From positions 1 through 15,646 of the forward strand of contig JAGAMQ010000007.1 of assembly GCA_017624645.1 (NCBI GenBank): a stretch of DNA of 15,646 nucleotides, written 5' to 3'. This DNA is from Oscillospiraceae bacterium. Lineage in GTDB: Bacteria > Bacillota > Clostridia > Oscillospirales > Oscillospiraceae. This document shows, one piece after another, positions 1 through 6,573 of this stretch; within the stretch, counting starts at the first letter, position 1; each line of letters opens with the position of its first letter. The notes under the pieces were generated by a model. It saw nothing but the letters and a program-made list of their open reading frames with translations. It ran no database searches and was not told the origin of the DNA. Made by a program: the position numbers and the translations under genes.

Positions 1-4
1 CGAC

Positions 5-33
5 AAAAAAAGCTGCCCTTAGGCAGCTTTTTT
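5..33 (-). terminator. Rho-independent terminator of the ricT transcript
   Basis: A perfect 6-bp GC-rich stem (GCTGCC at 12-17 with GGCAGC at 22-27, loop CTTA) is flanked by a run of A on the left and T on the right. On the minus strand the stem is followed by a seven-U tract, directly after the ricT stop codon. The A and T runs on both sides mean it could also work for plus-strand transcripts entering from the left. Confidence 0.93.
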
Positions 34-35
34 GT

Positions 36-1295
36 TTATGCTTCGGGGGCGTTATTGCCACTGTTGCCGCCGGGTCTGTGGCGGCGGTGGTGATTGCGTC
101 GCCGGGGCTTATTGGGCTTCTCCCCTGCCCCTTCCCCGGGTACCTTCTTGGGGGTAGCTTCTGCATTGGGGGGCTGTTCCTGCTTGGGCTTATTGTCGGT
201 CCGGCGGCGACGGTTGTTGCGGCTGCGCTGGGGCTTCTTCTCGCCCTCCGGGGTTTGCTCGGCTTTCTGTGCCGGCTGCGCCTGTTTGCTTTCCTCCACG
301 CCCTCTGCCACGGTCTCTGTGCTGTAGCGGAACTTGATGGGATCCAGCAGCCGGGGAGTTTCCTCCAGCTCCGGCTGGAAACGGCGGCGCTTACCGCCCC
401 CGGAAATGGGTGCAAGGTCTGCCGGGATGGGGGGATCGTTCTTTTTTGCCTTGCCGTTGCGCAGAACGGCAATTTCGCTGTTGTGATAGATACCGATGGT
501 GTCTGTCTGCTCCTCCATCCGCACCTTCACCCGCTGCCGCAGTAGGTCCACCTCCACAACGGTACCTCTGCCGTCAGGGGTGTCCACAAAGGATTCTGCC
601 TTGGGGCTGGAGCGGATCAGATCCTCATAGGCGTCCTGCTCGTATTTCAGGCAGCACATCAGCCGTCCGCAGGTGCCGGAGATCTTGGTGGGGTTCAGGC
701 TCAGATTCTGGGTCTTTGCCATTTTTATGGACACCGGCTGGAAATCGTCCAAAAAGCTTGCGCAGCAGAAGGGTCTGCCGCAGATGCCCAGACCGCCTAC
801 CATTTTTGCCTTATCCCGGACACCGATCTGCCGTAGCTCGATGCGGCAGTGGAAAGAACTGGCAAGGTCCTTTACCAGCTCCCGGAAATCCACCCGTTCG
901 TCGGCAGTGAAGAAGAACAGGATCTTGCTGCCGTCAAAGGCACACTCGGCGGACACCAGCTGCATATCCAGCTGATGCTCCCGGATCTTGTCCAGGCACA
1001 CGGTGAAGGCATGCTTTTCCTTTGCCCTGTTGGCCTTGGCGATCTTCTGGTCCTGCTCTGTGGCAAGGCGGATCACTTTGCGCAGGGGTGCCACCACCTC
1101 TGCAGGATGTACCTGGTGGTTCCCGGCGGTACAGATGCCGTATTCAGCGCCCCGGGCGGTATCGATGATCACATGATCTCCCGCCTTGCAGGAGATCCCT
1201 GCCGGATCAAAATAATATACCTTTTGTCCCTGCCGGAACTGGATGTCCACCACCTCAACAGGGGTGACCGGCTGGGTATTTGTCTCGTTTTCCAT
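36..1295 (-). CDS. ricT: RicT (YaaT/PSP1-domain) RNase Y specificity factor with long basic C-terminal tail
   Basis: RicT (YaaT) in Bacillus subtilis forms the Y-complex with RicA and RicF, which carries Fe-S clusters and directs RNase Y to mRNA maturation. The 419-residue protein has the PSP1 core at about residues 15-280. The diagnostic cysteines lie in GICGRPFCC (C172, C177, C178) and GTCGRLMCC (C209, C214, C215). Residues from about 300 to 419 are low complexity, rich in Arg, Lys, Pro, Gln and Glu, with clusters such as NRRRRTDNK and RRRNHHRRHR. That tail is well over 100 residues longer than the Bacillus protein as I recall it and is probably disordered and RNA-binding (inference). The start is supported by AAAGGAG at 1302-1308, six bases upstream. 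It sits 16 bases after holB, the same order as holB-yaaT in Bacillus, so the two are one operon. Confidence 0.95.
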   Translation of the reverse strand: MENETNTQPVTPVEVVDIQFRQGQKVYYFDPAGISCKAGDHVIIDTARGAEYGICTAGNHQVHPAEVVAPLRKVIRLATEQDQKIAKANRAKEKHAFTVCLDKIREHQLDMQLVSAECAFDGSKILFFFTADERVDFRELVKDLASSFHCRIELRQIGVRDKAKMVGGLGICGRPFCCASFLDDFQPVSIKMAKTQNLSLNPTKISGTCGRLMCCLKYEQDAYEDLIRSSPKAESFVDTPDGRGTVVEVDLLRQRVKVRMEEQTDTIGIYHNSEIAVLRNGKAKKNDPPIPADLAPISGGGKRRRFQPELEETPRLLDPIKFRYSTETVAEGVEESKQAQPAQKAEQTPEGEKKPQRSRNNRRRRTDNKPKQEQPPNAEATPKKVPGEGAGEKPNKPRRRNHHRRHRPGGNSGNNAPEA

Positions 1296-1311
1296 GTTTT
1301 TCTCCTTTGGG

Positions 1312-2259
1312 TTATTTCAACGCCCAATAAAGATGCCACATGACGGTGGCGCAGTTTACATTAGACAGGGCGTAATGGATGCTTTTTCGCAGGAGCTTTG
1401 CGGCGTCCAGCAGTTCTTCAGGCCGCCGGGCCAGGGCCATTTCCCGGGCAAGGGGCAGCACCGCCGTGACTCCGGACCGGTACAGAAGTGCCTGCTGCAC
1501 CAGCTCCAGCCATACCCCCAGCTCTGTGCTTACCTTGTCCCGTTTCCATTTTTCCATGGGAACGGTGACCTGCAGCAGCTCCAGGCTGTCCCCGGAGGCA
1601 AAGCTTTTACAAAACGCCACGGTTTCCGGGGAAAGTCCGGTACCGCCGGACAGATAAGCTTTCGCCTGCCCCAGATAGCCACCGCTGCGGAAAATGGCGG
1701 CGTTAAGGGTCTGAGGGTCTGCATCGGGGAAATCCCGGGACAGTGCCTGCCGCAGAGTATCCTCTGGCAGTGCCTGCAGCCGTAGTTCGGTGCTTCGGGA
1801 CCTGACGGTGGTGAGGATCTGCTCCGGATGCTCCGTCAGAAGCATAAATACGCCGTAGCTGGGGGGTTCTTCCAGCACCTTCAAAAGGGCGTTGAGGCCC
1901 TCGTCCCGGATATCCTGGGCGAAAAGATAGATTTTTTTGCTGCCCTCATTGGGGCGGATAAATACATCCTCCCGGATCCTCCGCACCTGCTCCACCAGGA
2001 TCTTGGTGTGCTTGGGGTCGGTGACGGTGATAAAGTCCGGATGGGTGTCAGCCATGACCTTTCGGCAGTGGCTGCAGGAAAGGCAGGGCTTATTCTCCCC
2101 TTCACACAGGATGGCAGCTGCCAAAAGCCGTGCAAGGGTCTTTTTTCCGGAGCCGGCGGGACCGGAGATGAGGTAGCAGTGGGAGGTCTTCCCTCTTCCT
2201 GCCCCGGCGGCCAGATTCTCCTTCAGCCGGGGGTTGCCCAGCAGACTGTCAAAGCCCAT
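1312..2259 (-). CDS. holB: DNA polymerase III subunit delta prime (clamp loader)
   Basis: This is the delta prime subunit of the clamp loader that places the sliding clamp on DNA. The 315-residue protein has a P-loop-like GPAGSGKKT (residues 33-41), four zinc-ligand cysteines (C52, C59, C62, C65), the conserved LLKVLEEPP segment (about 125-133), and the arginine-finger motif as SRS (154-156) where most clamp-loader subunits have SRC. Length is normal for the family. An in-frame TTG at 2271 gives four more residues, but it lies within the ribosome site; the ATG at 2259 has GGAGG five bases upstream and begins the usual sequence MGFDSLLGN. It is followed 16 bases later by ricT. No clear promoter or terminator separates it from ppaC upstream, so it may be read as ppaC-holB-ricT. 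Confidence 0.95.
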   Translation of the reverse strand: MGFDSLLGNPRLKENLAAGAGRGKTSHCYLISGPAGSGKKTLARLLAAAILCEGENKPCLSCSHCRKVMADTHPDFITVTDPKHTKILVEQVRRIREDVFIRPNEGSKKIYLFAQDIRDEGLNALLKVLEEPPSYGVFMLLTEHPEQILTTVRSRSTELRLQALPEDTLRQALSRDFPDADPQTLNAAIFRSGGYLGQAKAYLSGGTGLSPETVAFCKSFASGDSLELLQVTVPMEKWKRDKVSTELGVWLELVQQALLYRSGVTAVLPLAREMALARRPEELLDAAKLLRKSIHYALSNVNCATVMWHLYWALK

Positions 2260-2264
2260 AGTTT

Positions 2265-2269
2265 CCTCC
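2265..2269 (-). promoter_or_regulatory. Ribosome binding site that fixes the holB start
   Basis: GGAGG on the minus strand lies five bases before the ATG at 2259. The alternative TTG start at 2271 would overlap this site, so the ATG is preferred. Confidence 0.85.
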
Positions 2270-2329
2270 AATGTTCGGACATCTTTAAAGCTGTATCTGC
2301 ATTTCTGCCGTTACAAAACTGCATCCGCA

Positions 2330-2449
2330 ACTTGTAGGAAGCCCCTGTTGCGGTGCCCGAGGATCGCCTCGGCGCGAACGCCTTCGTTGCTCGTCGACCG
2401 CGGCCATTGCGCTCCCTCGCTTTTTCTGCCACCGGCAGCGCTCGGTCGC
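2330..2449. other. CpG-rich non-coding spacer between ppaC and holB
   Basis: The 190-base gap between holB and ppaC holds no gene I can support. From about 2350 to 2449 it carries about 18 CpG dinucleotides in roughly 100 bases, much denser than in neighbouring genes. It contains small hairpins, for example CCGAGG-CGAT-CCTCGG and CTGCC-GGT-GGCAG read on the minus strand, but neither is followed by a U tract. It starts exactly at the ppaC stop codon. A minus-strand open frame runs through it, but it has no ribosome site of its own, overlaps holB and matches no family I know. It may be a dispersed repeat. Confidence 0.45.
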
Positions 2450-4063
2450 TTAACCCCACAATGCCGACAGCATGGGAATGACCTGCTTTTTACGGCTCAT
2501 AACCTTGGGTAGGAACAGGGTGTTGTCCTTGGGGGTGATGTTAAAGGCCTGCTCGATGGTCTCGTCGCTGCCCACATAGATCAGCTGGGTGCCCTCCAGC
2601 AGCACATCCGTGAGCATAAGGATGACCATGGAATACTGATTCTCCTGGGCGGTCTTGCGCATGATGGAAAGGAACTCTTCCTTCCGCTCCAGCATGTTGG
2701 GGCTGTCCACGCAGGTGATCTGACCCACAGCCAGGTCGTGACCGGCGATGTGGAACACCTTGTAGTCGGAGAACAGCAGCTCGTCAGCACTTTTGTTTTC
2801 TATGGAAGCGGTAAAGATCTCCTTGCCCAGATCTTCCAAAGAAATATTGGCAATCCGCGCCATCCGTTCCGCAGTCCGGCGGTCCCGGTCGGTGCAGGTG
2901 GGGGATTTGAACATGACGGTATCCGACAAAATCGCGGCTGCCATCATACCTGCCATGCCGGCAGAGGGCATAAGACCCCGGTCCTGGAACATGCCGGCGA
3001 TGATGGTGTTGGTGGAGCCTACCGGCTCATTGCGCACATAAATGGGATTGGTGGTCTGAATATCTGCCAGACGGTGGTGGTCGATGATCTCCAGAATGTC
3101 CGCTTCCTCCAGACCGGGGACGGACTGGGAAATCTCGTTGTGGTCCACCAGCACCACTCTTTTTCTCCGGGGACGGAGCAGGTGATACCGGGTCAGGACG
3201 CCTACCACCTTGTCCTCGCTGTCCAGAATGGGATAGCAGGGATCACGGAACTGCAGCACCTTCTCCTTGACCTCGTCCAAGCGGTCGTCCAGATGGAAGC
3301 ACACCAGATTCTGGGTCCGGCAGATGCTGCCGATGGATGCGGACTGGAAGATCAGCCGGGCGGCACGGTATGCGTCATAGGGGGTGGCAATGATGCAGGT
3401 GGTGGTGGGCAGTTTGCGCAGATCCTCCGACAGCTCTGACTGACACAGCACCAGACAGTTTACGTTCATTTCCAAGGCTCTGCGGATCATATCCGGCTGA
3501 TGGCCGCACAGGACAATGGAATCCTTTCTGTTAAACAGCAGATTCTCCTGCTCCTGGGGCAGAGCAATGGTGACCTCACCGGAGATGGTGTCGGTATTCT
3601 CACCGGCTTCGTTGAGCAGCTTGCCCTCCAGCACGGAAAGGACATTGAAAAGGGGTACGCTCCGGAGCACTGCCTCTGAGGACAGCTCCATATGGTATTG
3701 TGCCACATTTTCCCGGGACAGCATACCGTACAGGGTGCCGTCCTCCCGGGTCACCGGGACAGCGGAAATATTCTTCTGCTGCTGGAGCACCTTCCATCCT
3801 CTGCCCATGGTGACGGCAGCGGATAAAAGGGGCGGTGTATCAAACTCCAGGTCTTTCACCTGAGTGTGCATACTGGTAATGAGCTTGGGACTTTCAAAAC
3901 CGAACCGGTCCAGCACGATTTGGGTCTCGTCAGACACATGGCCCAGGCAGGCGGCTTCGTATTCTCCGTCGCCGATGGCATTGCGCAGGGCAGCATAAGC
4001 CATAGCGGCAACGATGGAATCGGTATCCGGGTTCCGGTGACCGGTAACATAAATGGGATCCAT
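2450..4063 (-). CDS. ppaC: Family II manganese-dependent inorganic pyrophosphatase with CBS-DRTGG regulatory insert
   Basis: It hydrolyses pyrophosphate to phosphate in the cytoplasm, pulling biosynthetic reactions forward. The 537-residue protein has the DHH phosphoesterase signature split by an insert: metal ligands in GHRNPDTDS (H9, D13, D15), then CBS domain 1 (about 68-125), a DRTGG domain (about 140-235), CBS domain 2 (about 245-297), then DHN (307-309), DHH (328-330) and D381. The C-terminal DHHA2 domain carries the active-site SRKKQ (523-527). Plain family II enzymes are about 310 residues; the extra length is the insert, which in studied relatives binds AMP, ADP or diadenosine polyphosphates to tune activity. 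AAAGGAGG lies seven bases before the ATG, and a consensus promoter lies at 4112-4140. No U-tract terminator follows the stop. Confidence 0.95.
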   Translation of the reverse strand: MDPIYVTGHRNPDTDSIVAAMAYAALRNAIGDGEYEAACLGHVSDETQIVLDRFGFESPKLITSMHTQVKDLEFDTPPLLSAAVTMGRGWKVLQQQKNISAVPVTREDGTLYGMLSRENVAQYHMELSSEAVLRSVPLFNVLSVLEGKLLNEAGENTDTISGEVTIALPQEQENLLFNRKDSIVLCGHQPDMIRRALEMNVNCLVLCQSELSEDLRKLPTTTCIIATPYDAYRAARLIFQSASIGSICRTQNLVCFHLDDRLDEVKEKVLQFRDPCYPILDSEDKVVGVLTRYHLLRPRRKRVVLVDHNEISQSVPGLEEADILEIIDHHRLADIQTTNPIYVRNEPVGSTNTIIAGMFQDRGLMPSAGMAGMMAAAILSDTVMFKSPTCTDRDRRTAERMARIANISLEDLGKEIFTASIENKSADELLFSDYKVFHIAGHDLAVGQITCVDSPNMLERKEEFLSIMRKTAQENQYSMVILMLTDVLLEGTQLIYVGSDETIEQAFNITPKDNTLFLPKVMSRKKQVIPMLSALWG

Positions 4064-4111
4064 AGAAGAACCTCCTTTAAAGGGAATAGTACCTACACTT
4101 ACTCATCCTCT

Positions 4112-4140
4112 ATTATACTCCCGAAAAAGGAAAATAGCAA
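4112..4140 (-). promoter_or_regulatory. Sigma-A type promoter of ppaC
   Basis: On the minus strand, -35 TTGCTA (4135-4140), a 17-base spacer and a perfect -10 TATAAT (4112-4117) point toward ppaC, giving a leader of about 40 bases before the ribosome site region. Confidence 0.88.
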
Positions 4141-4166
4141 GAAGAAATCTGCCCTCCTCTACCGTC

Positions 4167-4402
4167 TAAATTCCAGTTTATCGAACAGATGCGTGCAGGC
4201 TCCCTCTGATGAGGGAGCTGTCAATTGCCGAATCCAGGCAATTGACTGAGGGAGAGATAATGCTCCGATTCTATCCGCAATTGCGGACAATCGCAGAATT
4301 TACTACCCCTTAGACGAAAATCAAAGATTTTCGCCAGCTCCCCTGACAAGGGGAGCCTTTGGCTGGTGCGAAATTTGAAACCGTTTGAAAAATGGGAATT
4401 TA
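4167..4402. mobile_element. MITE-like palindromic element, copy 1 (upstream of the lysine operon)
   Basis: A 236-bp non-coding element. Its ends are imperfect inverted repeats: 4167-4188 matches the reverse complement of 4381-4402 at 17 of 22 bases. Inside is a 160-bp core (4198-4357) beginning GGCTCCCTC and ending GGGGAGCC. The core holds hairpins GCTCCCTC-TGAT-GAGGGAGC, GTCAATTGCC/GGCAATTGAC (4220-4245), the palindrome TCCGCAATTGCGGA (4274-4287), CGAAAATC-AAA-GATTTTCG (4315-4333) and GCTCCCC/GGGGAGC (4337-4356). The ends begin and finish with TA. A second copy lies at 7867-8092. No ORF or transposase is present, so it is non-autonomous if mobile. It lies between the divergent ppaC and dapA promoters, ending four bases before the dapA -35 box. 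Confidence 0.78.
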
Positions 4403-4405
4403 TCA

Positions 4406-4434
4406 TTGACATTGGGACTTTAGTATGTTAAACT
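4406..4434 (+). promoter_or_regulatory. Promoter of the dapA-ddh-lysA operon
   Basis: A perfect -35 TTGACA (4406-4411), a 17-base spacer and -10 TAAACT (4429-4434) place the transcript start near 4441, just before the lysine aptamer begins. The spacing and position fit a riboswitch-led transcript. Confidence 0.87.
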
Positions 4435-4445
4435 GTCCTCACATA

Positions 4446-4605
4446 TTGATAGAGGCGCGTCGCATCAAGAGTATTCCTGCCCGCAGGCTCTCGCAAAGCT
4501 GTGGCAGGGGGAAAGGGATCGTCGCCGAAGGAAGCCGAGGCGAAAGGCCTTCCTGGGCAAACAGGAAATACCTGTTTGACTGTCGCATCAGCGGAGTGCT
4601 ATCAG
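4446..4605 (+). promoter_or_regulatory. Lysine riboswitch (L-box) aptamer
   Basis: The aptamer senses lysine and controls the operon below it. Conserved L-box blocks are visible in order: AGGCGCGTCGCATCAAGAGTA (starting at 4453, with the GAGTA loop sequence), GGGGGAAAGGGATCGTCGCC, CCGAAGGAAGCCGAGG, CTTCCTGGGCA, and the closing GGAGTGCTATC. The P1 stem is TTGATAG (4446-4452) with CTATCAG (4599-4605), using one G-U pair. A further hairpin, AAACAGG/CCTGTTT, lies near 4558-4577. Location upstream of dapA and the terminator at 4642-4670 agree with this call. Confidence 0.95.
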
Positions 4606-4641
4606 TTGCAGCAAATCTGTGTTTGTTTTGTTGTCTATGGT

Positions 4642-4670
4642 AGCCAATGCGCTTATGCATTGGCTTTTTT
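4642..4670 (+). terminator. Riboswitch-controlled terminator before dapA
   Basis: A perfect 9-bp stem (AGCCAATGC 4642-4650, GCATTGGCT 4657-4665; loop GCTTAT) is followed at once by a six-T tract. It lies between the lysine aptamer and the dapA ribosome site, as expected for lysine-induced termination. Confidence 0.93.
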
Positions 4671-4692
4671 AGTTTTAAAGGAGTGTTTGAAA

Positions 4693-5583
4693 ATGAAAAA
4701 AGAGACGATTTTTACCGGTGCGGCTACCGCAATTGTCACCCCTATGAACCCCCAGGGGGTGGATTATCCCGCCTTTGAGCGGCTTCTCAAGTGGCAGGTT
4801 GCCCAGGGCATTGACGCACTGGTGATCTGCGGAACCACCGGCGAAAGCTCTACCCTCACTGACGAGGAGCACCGTGCTGTTTTACAGTTTGCTCTGGATA
4901 CCGTGGGTGGCCGTGTCCCCATGATCGCCGGCACCGGCTCCAACGATGCGGCCTACGCCATGGAGCTGTCCCGTTTTGCCTGTGACATCGGCTATGACGC
5001 CGTTCTGCTGGTAACGCCCTACTATAACAAGACTACCCAAAAGGGTCTTGTGTCCTTCTTCAGCACCATTGCCGACGCCTGTACCAAGCCAGTGATCTTG
5101 TACAATGTGCCCTCCCGGACCGGTGTGAACATCGAACCGGCTACCTATGCCAAGCTGGCGGAGCATCCCATGATCCGGGGCATCAAGGAAGCCGGAGGCA
5201 ACATCTCCAAGATCGTGGAGACTGCCGCGCTGGTGGGTGACAAGCTGGATATCTATTCCGGTAACGATGATCAGATCGTGCCGATTATGGCCTGCGGCGG
5301 CAAGGGCGTGATCTCCGTTCTGTCCAATGTGCTGCCTGCTGAGACCTCCCTGCTGTGTAAGAAGTTCTTCCATGGCGATGTTGCCGGAGCTATGGAAATG
5401 CAGAAGCAGTACCTGCCTCTGATCAATGCTTTGTTCTGTGAGGTCAATCCCATTCCCGCCAAGGCAGCCACCGCTGCCATGGGTTACGGAGAAAACTATC
5501 TCCGCCTGCCTCTGGTGCCTATGGATAAGGAGCATGAGGAAGTACTCCTTGCCTGCATGCGGGAAGTGGGGGTACAGGTATGA
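4693..5583 (+). CDS. dapA: 4-hydroxy-tetrahydrodipicolinate synthase
   Basis: It condenses pyruvate with aspartate semialdehyde, the committed step of the diaminopimelate/lysine pathway. The 296-residue protein has the full active site of the family: Schiff-base lysine in RGIKEAGGN (K165), Tyr in LYNVPSRTG (Y137), the CGTTGES loop (T48, T49), Y111, and R142 for substrate carboxylate binding. Length is typical. The ATG at 4693 is preferred over in-frame extension to 4501 because that extension would run through the riboswitch and terminator; AAAGGAG (4677-4683) lies nine bases upstream. The gene leads the operon and is controlled by the L-box. Its TGA overlaps the ddh start in an ATGA junction, so translation of the two is probably coupled. 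Confidence 0.97.
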   Translation: MKKETIFTGAATAIVTPMNPQGVDYPAFERLLKWQVAQGIDALVICGTTGESSTLTDEEHRAVLQFALDTVGGRVPMIAGTGSNDAAYAMELSRFACDIGYDAVLLVTPYYNKTTQKGLVSFFSTIADACTKPVILYNVPSRTGVNIEPATYAKLAEHPMIRGIKEAGGNISKIVETAALVGDKLDIYSGNDDQIVPIMACGGKGVISVLSNVLPAETSLLCKKFFHGDVAGAMEMQKQYLPLINALFCEVNPIPAKAATAAMGYGENYLRLPLVPMDKEHEEVLLACMREVGVQV

Positions 5584-6563
5584 TCCGTATTGGTATCGTT
5601 GGCTACGGAAACCTTGCCAGGGGCGCGGAATGTGCCATTGCCCAAAACCCGGATATGTGTCTTGCGGCAGTATTCACCCGCCGGGACCCGGCGGCGGTGA
5701 CGATCCGGACCCCGGATGTGCCGGTGGTGAAGCTTGGGGACATTGCTCAGTGGAAAGACCGGATCGATATTCTTTTGATCTGCGGCGGCAGCGCTACGGA
5801 TCTGCCGGAAATGACTCCGGCACTGGCACGGGATTTCCATGTCATCGACAGCTTCGATAACCATTCCAATATTCCTGACCACTACGCCGCGGTGGATGCC
5901 GCTGCCCGGGAAACAGGACACATTGCCTTGATTTCCGCAGGTTGGGACCCGGGGCTTTTCTCCATCAACCGGCTTTACGCCGAGGCGGTGCTGCCGGAGG
6001 GTAAAAACTATACATTTTGGGGCAAGGGCGTCAGTCAGGGTCACTCCGATGCGGTGCGGCGGATCCCCGGTGTGGTGGATTGCCGTCAGTACACCATCCC
6101 TGTAGAGCAGGCCATGGAAGCGGTCCGTGCCGGCAAGGATCCGGAGCTGACCACCCGGCAGAAGCACACCCGGCTTTGCTACGTGGTGGCTGCGGAGGGC
6201 GCGGACCGGGCAGCCATTGAGGACGCCATCAAGACCATGCCCAGTTATTTTGCCGACTATGACACCACCGTAGAGTTTATCACGGCAGAGGAGCTGCAAA
6301 GAGATCACAGCGGCCTGCCCCATGGGGGCAGCGTGATCCGCAGCGGTGTCACCGGTTGGGACCGGGAGTGCCGGCAGACCATTGAGTATAAGCTGACCTT
6401 GGAATCCAACCCCCAGTTTACCGCCAGTGTGCTGGTGGCTGCGACACGGGCTGTCATGAAAATGTATCAGAGGGGTGAGCGGGGCTGCAAGACGGTCTTC
6501 GACATCGCCCCGGCAGATCTCAGCAGGTTCTCCCGGGAGGAGATCATTGCCCATTTGCTATAA
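5580..6563 (+). CDS. ddh: meso-Diaminopimelate dehydrogenase
   Basis: It converts tetrahydrodipicolinate, ammonia and NADPH directly to meso-diaminopimelate in one step, bypassing the acylated intermediates or DapL/DapF route. The 327-residue length is right for the family. The N-terminal Rossmann motif is IGIVGYGNLARG (4-15). Family-typical blocks follow: ICGGSATDLPE (67-77), DSFDNH (90-95), SAGWDPGLFS (119-128) and GKGVSQGHSDAVRR (148-161), the last near the diaminopimelate site. The start overlaps the dapA stop (ATGA), with only a weak G-rich ribosome site, which suggests translational coupling. lysA follows after ten bases. The product is also needed for peptidoglycan, so the operon may supply both wall and lysine. 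Confidence 0.95.
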   Translation: MIRIGIVGYGNLARGAECAIAQNPDMCLAAVFTRRDPAAVTIRTPDVPVVKLGDIAQWKDRIDILLICGGSATDLPEMTPALARDFHVIDSFDNHSNIPDHYAAVDAAARETGHIALISAGWDPGLFSINRLYAEAVLPEGKNYTFWGKGVSQGHSDAVRRIPGVVDCRQYTIPVEQAMEAVRAGKDPELTTRQKHTRLCYVVAAEGADRAAIEDAIKTMPSYFADYDTTVEFITAEELQRDHSGLPHGGSVIRSGVTGWDRECRQTIEYKLTLESNPQFTASVLVAATRAVMKMYQRGERGCKTVFDIAPADLSRFSREEIIAHLL

Positions 6564-6573
6564 GAGGAGAAAT

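Noticed and set aside
2223..2459. Small minus-strand frame spanning the CpG-rich spacer
   Set aside because: No ribosome site, overlaps holB and its leader, and the product is Arg-rich without a family match; better explained as a non-coding repeat.
4198..4357. CRISPR-like or tandem repeat signal from repeated GGCTCCC/GGGGAGCC words
   Set aside because: The words form nested inverted repeats, not regularly spaced direct repeats with spacers.
4501..4692. N-terminal extension of dapA to an upstream ATG
   Set aside because: It would run through the riboswitch and its terminator; the downstream ATG has a proper ribosome site and the usual family N terminus.
5496..6554. A 352-codon minus-strand open frame opposite ddh
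   Set aside because: Antisense to a conserved enzyme with intact motifs in an operon; low-complexity product.
6475..6573. N-terminal extension of lysA into ddh
   Set aside because: The extension has no homology to LysA and AGAGGAG precedes the ATG at 6574.
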